Under the pieces are notes generated by a model, which was given only the letters and a program-made list of their open reading frames with translations, was not told where the DNA came from and searched no databases. A DNA stretch of 64,000 nt from Channa striata. Taxonomy: Eukaryota > Chordata > Actinopteri > Anabantiformes > Channidae. The position numbers were made by a program, and so were the translations under genes. This document shows positions 11,420 through 24,300 of the stretch, one piece after another. Positions within the stretch are counted from its first letter, which is position 1; each line of letters begins with the position of its first letter. Location of the stretch: NCBI GenBank assembly GCA_033026295.1, contig CM065183.1, positions 868,001 through 932,000 of the forward strand. The letters are read 5' to 3'.

Positions 11420-14277
11420 GTTTTTTTTTTGGTAAAATCAATAACTGGAAATTGTGCCTATAATTGATGCAATGAATGATAGGGTCTAGGAATAAGGTGG
11501 ATACACATCCTCAACACATCCACTTAAAATTGTCGTATTTACAAGAATTTACATAAGTTTCTAAAAAATGAAAAGTATATATTTTAGAAGAAACTAGCAG
11601 AATAAGGAAGTCATAAAGTACTGACAGATGGTTATTATTAATTTTGGTCTTTGGGTCGATTTCAAGATTGAGAAATATTCAGTAACCAATGGGAACAATC
11701 ATCTGTCACATACAAATTAAACAATTGTCAGTGATAATTGTCAGGTTATTCCTGTTCGTTCCAGGCTGGAAAGCAAAGACTCATGATGGGCGATTGAGTT
11801 ATCAAGTCAAGTTATGCAGTAGGAAGTAACCTGTGAAAACTGTAAGGACATGTATGATTAAAGTCATAGGTTCCTATTGCTGTTGTAGTGTGACTGTGCA
11901 GTTGTGTATTTTTATTGGCTTTTCATGCAGGGCTCCCAATTTTCCCTGAAATAGAATAAAATCATCATCATCTTTAAAGACCTGTCTCTAACACAAAAGT
12001 GTGAAAGATGCATATGAGCCAGTCAGTACAATACAACTGTTCTTCAGCGTGACAAATATAAATATATAAATTCCATGTAAAACATTTGAAACATGGCTCG
12101 GCAGGGCACAGAATTGACTTTTACAGGAACAGTTATGTTTTCTGCCTGATGAGGACATGTGGGTAAAAGCCATTAACAACACACATTCATTTTGCTTTGT
12201 CAAACATTTACCGGCTCAGTTGTCTCTGAGCGAGCCAATGTGTTCCCTGCAGCTGACAATGACCTTTAACCTCCATGTGTAAGAGGGACTGGAAAAAACA
12301 CTTTCCCTGCATTGACTAATGTATTGATTAAACCGTGTGAACACAGGCTGAGTGGCTGATCTGAGCAGCAGGATGAATTAGAACACTGTTATCCATCACA
12401 AGCACACACTCACAAACACACACACAGTGCTGATCATGAACACAGTGCTGCAGCACCCAACGTTGTGCTGTTATGTAAAAACCTTTCTGTAACTGAGGCA
12501 AGGACACGGGTAGCGTACTATCAAATATCAACAAAGCCTTCATGGACATCAGTCGTCGCGGTTCCAGTACCTATTTTTTATTTGTGTGTTTAGTTGTTGG
12601 GTATCAGACATTTGATGAGTTGATCTGCACTCATCCACATTTCTTTGTTATGATGTCTGTTTACAGCCACCAGCATCAAACTCTAAATTCTGATTCACTG
12701 AGCTTACTTGAAAAAAGCAAGCAAACCTTCAAAAAAACAAGTACATTTGGGTGCGAATTCTATTTCTACTTACAAATGCCTAAGTGTGGAACACTTACAA
12801 TTAAGTGTACAAAATTAAGTACAGTACAGTACTTAAACATGTACTTATGGTGTACTCATAACTCATTATGGAGTAAAACATTTAAGTTGCTAACTAACTT
12901 GTTTTTTTCCTACATTGGAATGTCTGTACTGCAGTTATTTTATCAGCAGTCTGATTTACTTGCTATAATCATACAAACTTGCTGTAACCATAAATACACA
13001 CTTACTTGTGTAACTTCATACATAAGTTTTTAGATCACCTACTTTCTAATCCTCCCTTCATCCTTAGCAAATATCAGCTGAAGATTTTCCAAGTGAAAAA
13101 AAAGGTCAATAGCCAATTGCACTGGGTTTATGAATTTCACCGGGATGCCTCTAACCTCTAACTTGATGGAAACCTCTAACTTGATAAAAACAAACAAAAA
13201 AAAGCATATTGTTCGTAAATGAGTAAAGTTAACTGAAAAAAAAGAAGTTAGGATTACAATTGGAATGAAGCTAGATACAATACAATTTTTTTTATTGAAG
13301 ACTTTTGGAGGCTCTGGCGTAAACTGGTCCGGCCAGTGTCAGCGTTGTGACACACACAGCAAAATGGCAGTTGGATGTCCACTGACACTCACAAAAGTTT
13401 CAGTATATACGTAGAATTACATTTGGTCTGGATGCTTTCAAGGACATGTTTTTGCTGTGACATGAAACTGTTTTTTTTGTCCTTTTATTGTAAAAAAGGC
13501 CAATTCAATCATGTGTTTCTGGGGGGGGTGCACTGGAGGATTAATACTTTTGATATGTATTAATTTGATATGTTAAAACATCTCAGTAGAATTGTTACAT
13601 AAACAGGCGTAGGCCAAACTGTCACTCCAGACTCCAAGACTTTAATTTTCTTTTGAAAGTATTAAAAACTTGGTTCAGCATAATTTTTCTCTGGCCTTGA
13701 CTGTTTTTTGAATTAGTACAGTTTGTTCCAGTTAAGGGTGTGGCTTTACCTACCTGTCTAACTCGTCGACGTGCCTAAAAAAACATAGTTCTGCCTGTAT
13801 CACCTGTCAGCCCACTCTAGGCTTGACTTTAACCGGTTCTGTATTATTCACCAACCCAGGAGCCAATCATTAATCACCACTCACTAAAAACACCAGACTG
13901 GCCCTAGTGTCAAAAGCAGAAAGCAGAACAGTACATAGAACATCGCACATTTCACATTTGTATATTTTGATTACCTGTCTTCAAGAGAGGTAATACTTTA
14001 ATACGTCAGCCTGATCATGGCGAGTGTTTAGCAAAACTAGCTGACACTTTTTACAGAAATTGTCTAATCCACTACTACAATCTGTAAAAAATGTAGAAAC
14101 CATTTTCTCCCGCTTTTCAAGTACAGGACCTTGCCTTGGACACATACCAATGCCATAGGTTCAGTCTCAAAATGGCAATGACCACATACACAACTGTTTT
14201 TTTTTATTAACATGGCTACTATTAGTAGTGGTTCAATGAAATTGTATGACCCAAAATGCCATCTTAAGGTTAGCAAG
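11420..14277. other. intergenic DNA, no gene seen
   Basis: No recognisable gene. A 163-codon frame at 12542-13033 gives a Cys/Phe-rich, low-quality translation with no known motif. The part from 12770 to 12840 is built from AAGTGTAC/TTAAGTAC words, including a near-palindrome at 12815-12836, which suggests a small degraded inverted-repeat element rather than a gene. Confidence 0.45.
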
Positions 14278-14640
14278 TTAGCAAACCTGAGGAATGCATG
14301 AGGCCATTTTTCTCAACTTTTCCAGCTTTACTGGGTCCACCTTGATTTTCCCAGTAGATAGAATAAATGCCAGGAATGAAGACATTAGAGGAGTGTTCAT
14401 CAACAGTAGGTTCTGTAGTAGTCTCTCAAAAAAGCGCTCTGACGTGTTGAATGTGCTCAAGGAGGTCCCAGTAGAAGGTTAAGATGTTGTCTAGATACAC
14501 AAATATGAACTTCATCATATCTCTAAGAGCATCATTGACCAGTGGCTGGAAAACAGCAGGGGGTTTGGTAAGGCCAAATATGCCCATATAGCTTGGTATC
14601 TTGGCAGATGTTGCAGCGCAGAGACAGGCGTAAAGATAAA
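14278..14640 (-). pseudogene. Ty3/gypsy reverse transcriptase fragment
   Basis: Read on the minus strand this stretch gives gypsy RT blocks: GIFGLTKPPAVFQPLVND, then VYLDNILTF at about 14480-14510 (the YLDD active-site box with its second Asp changed to Asn), then HIQHV and a FLAFI...KVDPVK stretch typical of the RT/RNase H junction. Small shifts separate the blocks and no gag, protease or integrase is seen. It ends 9 bp from an LTR-like unit that appears to be in the opposite orientation. Confidence 0.75.
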
Positions 14641-14648
14641 TGACTCCC

Positions 14649-15293
14649 TGTCACAATTCAACCCTTCATCCCAACTTCCTCTCCTGGACTTTTATTTTGT
14701 TTATTTATGTTATAGTTAACCCTTACAACCAATAACCTGATTGTTTTCACTCAGGGCCAGTGCTGCTCTCTGCAGCACTGCAGTGAGCTCTAAAGCCATC
14801 CCTGCATTGCGCTTTGGACCTCGGTACTCTGTTTGCCTGTTTATATGCTAATCTGTCTTCTGGAACCTGTCCGCTAACCTGGATCTGCCTGCCTGCTGGC
14901 TTATCGTGTTGCCTGCCTGTCTGCTAAGTATTACCATTGGCTTCAACTTCCGGTCCTGTGAACTCTGTGTCAAATAAATACTCACCCTAACCCTGAGCTC
15001 TCCTATAAGAGTTACTTTGCTCACCTGCAGCCTGCCAATCATCTCTGGTTCACAAGTATCCTCTACTCACCTGGTCATCCATTATCTTCCTTCTTTCCTG
15101 GTTCCTCCATTCTGTCTGGGTCCTGATCCACTAACCTGCCCCCTGGAGTGTACTCAGCATTCTCTTCTCTGTTATCTCCATCCTGAAGCAGACTCTTCAG
15201 ACTTGTCATTGTCATTTAGTTCTGATGTCAATAACCATTCTCAACCTTCCTCCTGTGACCTATATTTCTGGGTCCATTACCAAAACCGTGACA
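14649..15293 (+). mobile_element. probable solo LTR of a Ty3/gypsy element
   Basis: A 645-bp unit starts TGTCAC and ends GTGACA, the short inverted ends of many gypsy LTRs. An AATAAA lies at about 14973, and the CT-rich 3' part ends in a TGGGTCC word common in fish gypsy U5. The flanks CTCCC (14644-14648) and CTGCC (15294-15298) agree at 4 of 5 bases and may be a decayed target duplication. No matching second LTR was found. Confidence 0.55.
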
Positions 15294-15299
15294 CTGCCC

Positions 15300-16270
15300 A
15301 CCTTAAGATTTTGCTGTCCACCTAGTTGATATGACATGAGGATTGTACCTTCGCAGCTAGGTGTTTCCTAGAATGAGAGGGAGCAAAGAAGGCAAAAACA
15401 GGAAAATCATGAAACCCCATGATTTTCTTTTCTCCTGCGTCCAACACCTGACCTCACCTAACATACAAAAAGTGGCCACTCACTATTGTTTTTTGGGGGT
15501 TAACCTCACCCCATCCTACATTTCTCGGCAGGCTCTACATCATATTACACCTTTTCAATTTCTGTGTCAGCATTTAATATCTTTGTACTATTTACAATTA
15601 CAAATACATTTCAAACAATTTAAATATAATTATTATTACAATAATTATAATTTAAATTTGTTGTTTATTTATATTTAGTGTAGCAGTTTGCAACACATGT
15701 AATTTGATATTAATGCAAAAGCAATTAATTTCCTTGGAGGAGCACCAGGTTCTTTAATCTGAGCCAAGTAATGATTAAAATATTATACCTGGTCACCACC
15801 AGAAATATTCAGGTTATGTAAACGATTTAACCCAAATCTTTTGTCATGAGTTCTTTTACAGTTTCAGTGACTTTGCCTGTTTTTCTGAAGAAAGACGAAC
15901 AAAGAACAACAAGGAACCAGCTTCTTTTCAATTATTTGTTTACTTATGACTACTGAATATATGTAAATATGCATATGGATATGTGGAACAAATTTAATAA
16001 ATGAATGGACATAAAACATCAAATAACCAATTCTAAGCAAACAGCTGAATGAATCAAGCATGTGAGTGTGTAATTTTGGGCCAGAGGAAACGTACCTATT
16101 GCAGCCCAACTTGGTAGCACCACATGCAGCAGCTCAAAGGAAAGACTTAAATCCCTAAAAAGTCTGGTGTCCATACTTAGCCGCTAGCCAATGGAGCCTT
16201 TCTAAAGTGACATGATTTTTCACGTTATTTAGAGGTAAATAGTAACTAGACTCCGGTTCTTTTATGGTGA
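15300..16270. other. intergenic DNA, no gene seen
   Basis: AT-rich, with only short frames of no recognisable family. Confidence 0.5.
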
Positions 16271-16275
16271 GCAGA

Positions 16276-16311
16276 AGTGTGTTCAGTTATTGTGAAATAA
16301 CTGAACACACT
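16276..16311. repeat. perfect hairpin, 16-bp arms and 4-nt loop
   Basis: Arms AGTGTGTTCAGTTATT (16276-16291) and AATAACTGAACACACT (16296-16311) are exact reverse complements around the loop GTGA. It lies just upstream of a CpG-enriched patch before daam1. It may be a cruciform-prone relic of a small inverted-repeat transposon. Confidence 0.85.
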
Positions 16312-16319
16312 ATAAGGTC

Positions 16320-16660
16320 ATCTTCCGGCTGCAATGAGTTTCTCCGGTCCGAGAGAGATGTGCCTCAGTCAGCTGGCAGGCCTTGTAGTCCTCGGTCTGC
16401 TAGATGTCTTAACAAGAGCCGCGTCTGGTAGCCCGAAAAAGAGGCCGGACGGATCAGACGATATTGAATTGAAAGGACAGTGTGGTGTCAAATTCTGCCA
16501 AATTTGCCTATAAACACATTGGCGTGAGTTTTGTAAAGTTTGATAGCTGATTTGTCCCTGTACTGGGGTTTGAATCCAAACAAAGTCTTTCTTGTCCAAA
16601 GTGAATTTGCGACGCAAATTTTATAGCTGCCCTGTGAATTCTTTCGCGAGGAAACTGGTA
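16320..16660 (+). promoter_or_regulatory. CpG-enriched patch, candidate daam1 promoter
   Basis: CpGs cluster here (CTCCGGTCCGAGAG, GAGCCGCGTC, GGCCGGACGG, TTGCGACGC, TTTCGCGAGG) while the surrounding kilobases are almost free of them. It lies 0.5-0.9 kb before the first coding exon of daam1. No clear TATA box or splice donor decides a start site. Confidence 0.35.
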
Positions 16661-17205
16661 CCATCTTAATAAAATTTACATTTGCAAATGAGTTAAGAGA
16701 CTTCTAGATGAAATCTCACAGCAAAATTTAAGCTAATGGCATGAGTGTCAAACCAAAAGTGCATCCAGGGTTCTCGAGGTCAGTCTGTGGCCTGGAACCA
16801 AATATGGTTTGTTTGCTTTACTCACAGATCTCTGCAAAATGGAGCACAAAGTCTTTTGGTATTATCTGGTCCTGGGGTGAGTCACTGGTGGATCTTTTAG
16901 AAAGAAACAAAGTTTATTACAGGGTCTATCTACCTCCTTCCTGTTGCCAAAATGGAGGTTAAACCCTCGATTTTGTCTGGATGCTACATTATATAGAGTA
17001 GTAATATTTCTGGAAAAAATGGTTTGTAAAAATGTTGTAAGTCAGACTCTAATTTGGTGGTACTCTTATGTCTTAAGATTTCTTGTGCTTTGTCTTTTTG
17101 ACACTGTCAAGATGTGGGAAGGGCTGCAACTTGCATTCACGGTAGCTAATAATAGCTATCCTTTCATCCCAAGCCAATACTTCAGGTGAGGTCTCTGCTG
17201 TAACG

Positions 17206-20200
17206 ATGGCATCCCAGGAGAAGCAGTCCCAGCAGGGCGGCCTGTCAACTCTATGGTCTTGCTGCTTTAAAGGAAGTGACCAACCGGAGATCACCTACTG
17301 CTATGATAACACAGCAGCGGCTGTGTTGGAGCCCAGCTTGCCCATGCCCCCCCTACCGGAGCTGGACTCTATGTTCACTGAGCTGGTGGTGAGTAAAAGA
17401 GACAATGCTGCAGTTCTAAACACCAAGTATCTGTGTGCCTTTAAATATCCACGATTATTTCATAACATTCGTCTTATGCTTTTCATTATTTCGGTTCCTT
17501 CTCTCCCAGGATGAATTAGACCTTACAGAGGAACACCGAAATACAATGTTTGCTATGCCTGCAGAGAAAAAATGGCACATATACTGTAGTAAGAAAATGG
17601 TAAGAAACTATCAACGGCCAGCTTATCCTGCTGTGCAGTTTATGTCATACTTGGTATATTGTGAGCTATTGGACAGCAGTTTTTTTTGGAAAAGTTTCTA
17701 CAATTTAAAAGTCAAGCAATTTTGAAATTAACGATTGTGCAATATGCTATCTGAATATGGCTTGAATATGTCTACCAGCTCTAAATACACACAGTCTAAT
17801 CTGGGGCTGTCTGCGCATACAGGAATAACCACACACACACACTTTGCCACTCCTACACAACATGTATGATATTGTCATTCCCCATCATTTAGAATAGATT
17901 CAATATTTTGGAGCTGCTGCAAGAAATAGACGACACCTTGATTTATTCTCTAGCTAAGGTGAGTACATTGTTGACCCTGACCTGTTTCTGTGCATGTGTT
18001 TTTTCAGGAGATAGAGGGGAATAAAGGAGCAAGCAGCTGGCCAGAGTTTTATATTGACCAGCTCAGGTCCATAGCTGCTGTGAGTCTGTTTCCAGTTTAA
18101 CCTCAGACCAATTATTGACGGAATGAATTCATTTAATAATAATTCACCTTAAGTAAAGTGAAAGAGTTCCTGCAGAACTTATGTCATTAGAATTGATGAT
18201 TTTATGTTTTTATAATTGATGTTGTCATATATCATTCGTGTATTTATACATACAACCTGTCGATAGGAGCCAAAGTAATAGTTCAGTCTCTCTATAAAAA
18301 GTGAGTGATTGTTTTTGTTAACCCCTGTTTTTCCAGAGGAAGACTCTGCTGTCCCTGGCAGATGAAGAAGAGCAAGGAAGACATAAGATTGCAGAAGGTC
18401 TAAAAACAGCACTGAGGACACAGCCAATGAGGTCTGATTCCTATTAACCTTATTATGACTTCCCAGACTGCAGTGGCTACAAGAATAACATTACCCTGTC
18501 GTTCTGACTGATCGATCCTCAGGTTTGTGACACGGTTCATTGAGTTGGATGGCCTGTCTTGTATACTGAATTTCCTCAAGTCAATGGACTATGAGACCAC
18601 AGAGTCTCAGATCCACACCTCACTGATTGGCTCCATCAAAGCTCTGATGAACAACTCTCAGGGCAGAGCTCATGTCCTGGGGCACTGTGAGAGCATTAAC
18701 ATCATCGCACAAAGTTTAACCACTGAAAACATCAAAACCAAGGTACTGTAAAAATGGACAATAACAATATGGAGAATATTTTGTAAATTTTTTGTAGTTT
18801 AAAACCACAAACAAATTTGAAGACACGTTTATAAAAACTGGCAACGTAAGTACAAACATTTACTTCCAGAGGAAAAAACAAAAAAGGATGGAAGATAAGG
18901 TTGCAGAATGCTATAGGAAAGGTGATGGTGGAAATACTGACACATCAACAATTTTTTTTTAATCCAAGGAATTAATTATAGCTTTTCTCTTTCTCATTTG
19001 TAATGGACCATTCTTCTCTCCTCCTAGGTTGCAGTATTAGAGATCCTCGGTGCAGTATGTCTGGTGCCAGGAGGCCATAAAAAGGTCCTAGAAGCTATGA
19101 TGCACTACCAGAAATTTGCCTCAGAGAGAACTCGCTTTCAGGTCTGCTCCCATTTTATTTATTTGTGTGGACCTTTTTAATATTCTCCAAAACAATTGCC
19201 TTTATTAGCACAAGGACGTAAAGTATTGTGCATTTTCTATATGTGTATCAAACCTAATAAGCACCAATAAATGTAAATAGAGCATGGAACAAGTAAATAT
19301 GTTACACAGCTAGGGAGCTGTACATTGGTATACAGGTTACAGGGGATGTCTGTAAAATCTGTTCTCTACTTTAAAATGACCAATACTGTTTTTTCCACAA
19401 TTCATGAGATATGTCAGAGTGTTACATTAGAATTTAGAACTTCCAGAAATGTATTTTGAAAACATCAAAGAGATGTCAAACGTGGTTGAAAGCTAGACCA
19501 AAACTAACGTATCCATACATACAATGCTTTGTCGTGCAGACCCTGGTGACAGACTTGGACAGATCCACAGGCCGTTACAAAGATGAAGTAAATCTGAAGA
19601 CAGCCATCATGTCCTTCATAAATGCTGTGCTCAGCCAGGGAGCAGGAGAGGTGAGGGACCATCGGTCCATCGAAGGGAAAAGAACTGAAGAAATGTTAAA
19701 TCTATGTACTGTGTAGGTGCAGCTTGGTGTGTTTTTTCTCTCTTTTAATCATAAGGTAGATGTTATTCTACTGTATATTGTGTGTATTTCATTTATTCCC
19801 CTGCCCTGTCTGTTTTACCAAAAGTTACCAAGTCTAAAGAAGAAAGAGTGCATTTGCTTTGGCCTTTTTTTTGCACTCTAGTATTTCAGGCATCAGGAAC
19901 TTAGTTCATAATAATAAACATGTGACCCAATGTGGCTACAAGTGTTATATGTAACAGAAGAATCACACATTCAATCACACACACGTTCTGCGTCAACTTT
20001 TGATACACACACACAGAACTTGCCATTAGGAAAGATTCAGCCTGCACGTGTAATTTTGTGACAGGGGGAAAAACTCCAAACTTTCTTTGGCTACAAACAC
20101 AACTGTTGAGGAACAGAATTATGTTAATGTTTATTCTCAAGAAAAATGTTAATTTTCAGAGACAAATATTTTCTGCAAAACGATTTCAGCTGTTCAGAAG

Positions 20201-21319
20201 GTTTTCATAATAAACCTTAAATTATTAGGTCACTCTCATACAATAGATGATTATGAATACTATGTAGTGCACATGTGTGTGTTTTCAGACCAGTCTGGAG
20301 TTCCGTGTCCATTTGCGCTATGAGTTTCTGATGTTGGGCATTCAGCCAGTCATTGACAAACTACGCACTCATGAAAATGCCACGCTGGATAGGTACATAA
20401 TATTGCATCTTGGAACTAATGCATGAATAAGACTTCCAAGGAATGTCTTTGTACCTTGACAGATTTAGGCTTTAAATGATGGGGACTGTTGTCTTTCAGA
20501 CATCTGGACTTCTTTGAGATGTTGAGAAATGAGGATGAGCTTGTGATGTCAAAGCGCTTTGATGCTGTGAGTCGTTCCTACTGTCTCAATGTTTTCTTCA
20601 CACGTAAAATGATTACAGCTACACATACAGACCTTCCTATCTTAAACACAAAGGTATGTATTTAAATGTGAAACAAAAATAAATTATATATTTATACTGT
20701 GTATTACTTCAGGTCCATATTGAAACTAAAAGTGCCAACGAGATGTTTGAGCTAATCAAGACCAAACTGAACCACACTGCTGCTTATCCTTACCTCCTGT
20801 CTCTACTGCAACACTGCCTCATGATGCCATGTAAGACGGCTTTTCTACTACCTACATATTTGCTTTTTATGAATGATTGTAGAAATGATCTCTAAGTGGT
20901 CTCCTCACCATGTGTTTGCAGATAAGCAGAACAGTACAACACTTCAGTCCTGGGTTCTGTTGGACAGGATAGTTCAGCAGCTGGTTCTACAAACAAACAA
21001 AGGTGAAAATCCTGATGTCGCACCGCTGGATGACTTTAATGTCAAAAATGTTGTACACATGTAAGTTTCTCGGGTTTCGAAATTTAGTGCTGCCAACTGG
21101 AAAGCCTTTAGGAATTAGGACAGGTGGAATTCAAACAGCATCATTTGAAAGATGAAATAAGCACATAAAATATCCAGTTGCATGTTCTGATGTCAGGTAA
21201 CATGGCACAACATAATGTCACATTGTCAGTAGCAGTCTGTGTGTGTGTTTGTGTCTATAGGCTCGTCAAAGAGAATGAGATCAAACAGTGGAAAGAACAG
21301 GCTGACAACATGAGAAAAG
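17206..21319 (+). other. daam1: daam1 exons 1-12: GBD and FH3 regulatory half
   Basis: Residues 1 to about 458. This half receives the Rho signal and folds back on the DAD. Conserved blocks include ELDLTEEHR and AEKKWHIYCSKK (exon 2), SSWPEFYIDQL (exon 3), RFIELDGLSCILNFL and IHTSLIG (exon 5), VAVLEILGAVCLVPGGHKK (exon 6), AIMSFINAVLSQGAG (exon 7), YEFLMLGIQPVIDKL (exon 8) and LDFFEMLRNEDEL (exon 9). The start at 17206 is the only ATG of the exon that leads into the family sequence. An acceptor-like CAG at about 17184 suggests an untranslated exon further upstream. Confidence 0.92.
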
Positions 21320-24300
21320 GTGAAAATACAAACACACAATCTATCAAGTTTCTTTTTTCCCTTATTCAACATGAATACCACATTAAAAACATTTTAAAAT
21401 CTTTTATACATTAACTAATATTTGTTCATTGCAATGAATTTATCTGAAAACTGACATTTGTTGACTTGATTAGTAAGGAATAAATCATGAGCATTGTGGG
21501 AGAGTCAAGTCCTCCCTCTCCCTGTTATCATACAGTTTTGCTTCACTCTTTATTCTCAGCCACGTTCTGTAAAACTCAAAAACTTTTAGACGTGAAAATC
21601 TCTGTACTGTACAGTGCTGCTCAAAAAGTGTGTGTCAACAGCACCTGTGCACGTTAAGATAAGAGCATATTTCTATTCAAAAAATATTTGCATTCTGTAT
21701 GTGGTACATCAGGATCTAAGCAGCCAACCCAACTCTTAACCATAACTGTTGGTCAGGATGGGGTGAAGGGGTCAAAGATGCCTCTTCTCTTCCAGCAGCT
21801 CAGCATTCACAAATCCCACTGTCCAAAATGAACCTTTTTCTAAAAGCCACTTGCTTCCTGTCTCACCTTCTCTTCTCACCAGAGCATCAGAACTTACAAC
21901 AGCGTTTAGAGAAGAAAGAGAGGGAGTGTGAGGCCAAGAATAAGGAGAAAGACGATATAATGGAGATGCTGAACAAGATAAAGGAAAAGCTGGAACGAGA
22001 GATCAGTGACCACAAACAAGCTAAACTCCATGTGGCAGCACTGTCTACTCAGCTGCAGCAGCTCGCGTCTGTATGTTCATCGGCACTGGGCATTTTAATC
22101 TAGGAGCTAAAAATGGAATAGTTCCCTTTTTGAGTATTTAATATTAATATTAATTTAGAACTACAAGTTCTAAAGATTTCTTTAATTCACCAAGAGCACC
22201 ACATCTGTCTAATCTCTCTTTTTGATGATCTTCCCTACGGTCTCTCTTCTTGTTAGACGTCCAGTGTTCCGGGAGGACCTCCTGTCTCATCTGGTGGTTT
22301 ACCTCTACCTCACTGCGTCTCAACCATCCCCTTTCCTCCTCTTTCACCACCACCACCACTGCCTCCTCCTCCTCCTCCTGGAGGTCCGCAAATGTTTGGT
22401 GGCGCGCCATTCGCTCCACCTCCTCCTCCTCCAGGAGCTCCAATAGCAATTGCCCAGAAGAAAAATATTCCCCAGCCAACTAACCCACTGAAGTCATTCA
22501 ACTGGAGCAAACTGCCTGAGGTACACTTGTGTACTGCTACAGTAGCTATTTTTACTGCCATACCTAGTGCAACAACTATGAGCGTGTGTGTGTGTTTGTG
22601 AGTGTGAATAGGTGATTGAGATGCAGTGTAATGTGCTTTGGGTACGAGAAAGCTAGAAAAGAGCTATGTAAATTCAAACAATTTCCCACGCTGCAGTAAT
22701 TCTTAAAAAAATCTCACCAAGTCAAACTGAAAAGCCAACATTTTGTGAACAAAACAAAAAAATCAAGTAACAATTTGCAAATGCTTTCTGACTAATATCA
22801 GTACTATATCAGTACTAGTTTAATATCAGTAATATGAATCAAAGTCATGTATAATTTAATCACTGCTGTATCTCACACATACTTTTCAGTGATCTTCTAC
22901 CTTATTGAGGCCAAAACATTACGGTGTAGCTTATAATTCACCCTGTATACACCCAGTCATCCACATGATGCAAGGCACTGGTTAGACCCAGCACAAACAT
23001 ACATTTAGGATTTAAACTAACATGATGTTGGCAAACTGCATTATTATTTGTTTCAGAACAAGTTAGAAGGAACCATTTGGAAAGAAATCGATGATCTTAA
23101 GGTGTTCAAAGTTCTAGATTTAGAAGAGTTTCAGAAGACCTTCTCTGCCTACCAGAAGCCACAGGTAAATATATGTGCAACTACCACATCTGTCCATCTA
23201 ATCGTAGTTTTTTGACTGTGTCAGAGATGCTGATCTACAGATACTTAATGAAGCCACTGCTCTACTAGTTTTCTTAACATATAACCTATTAATATACATA
23301 TTTTGAGTCAAAATTCAAGAGCAGTTGTGGTTAGTAATGTCCTGAGGAGTTATTTGCTTAATTACTGGAAACATAAGCTTTCACAATTAAAATATTATTG
23401 TCTGCATTGGTTTTGGCTAGTTAAATCTGATATCCAAAGCTAATGAAATGTCTTGATTTTAATTATGCTTTTTTATGTATCAGCAGAAGGAGGTTGGGGA
23501 TGACCAAACTCTCCCTAAGAAAGTCAAGGAGCTGTCAGTAATTGATGGTCGCCGAGCACAGAACTGTAACATTCTGCTCTCACGGTCAGTAGTAGTTAGG
23601 AGTAAGAACGGCAGAAAGAAACACCCAGGCGGGAACATAATATTCCAACAAAAATTAATTTTGTTGTTGCTAGTTTTCAATTCAAATAAAAAAAATTTTA
23701 AATAGCTCCAATTCACAAAAACGTCATCTAAAGGCACTTTAAATAATAAAGTCCAGACTATACAGACATTTAGAGAAAACCCAACAAATCCCCCTTGAGC
23801 AAGCCATAGGCAAAAGTGGAGAGAAAAAACTCCCTTTACCTGAAGAGACCTCCAGCAGAACCAGGCTCAGGGTGGGCGGACATCTGCCTTGACCGGTTGG
23901 CCTGAGTGGAAACCATTGGGCAGGTTGGTAGGACCAGTAGCTGCACACTGGAGGACACACAGCTCCAAAGCCGGGGACACATGAGGACAGGGTCAGAGAG
24001 AGAGAGAGACAGAGAGGGAGAAGCACAACTACGGGACAAAGGAGACACAGAGTTAATGTCCTACAGTGGTGACAAATGTGGGCTGAGAGGAGGAAAGTGT
24101 CTCCTGGGGTTGGTCCCCCAGCAGTCTAAGCCTATAGCAGCATGACTATAACCAACTATAAGCTTTTTCAAAGAGGAAGGTTTTGAGCCTAATCTTAAAA
24201 GTAGAGAGGGTGTCTGCTTCAAGAATCTGGACTGGGAGCTGGTTCCACAGGAGAGGAGCTTGATACCTGAGGGTCTGCCTAATATTATGGGAACCACAAG

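Noticed and set aside
12542..13033. 163-codon plus-strand frame
   Set aside because: No recognisable motif, Cys/Phe/Ser-rich translation, overlaps a word-repeat region; likely chance.
15017..15325. 102-codon Pro/Ser/Leu-rich plus-strand frame
   Set aside because: Falls in the CT-rich 3' part of the gypsy LTR.
22150..22601. Minus-strand and off-frame open frames of 70-110 codons
   Set aside because: Shadows of the proline-rich daam1 FH1 exon, which has low stop density in all frames.
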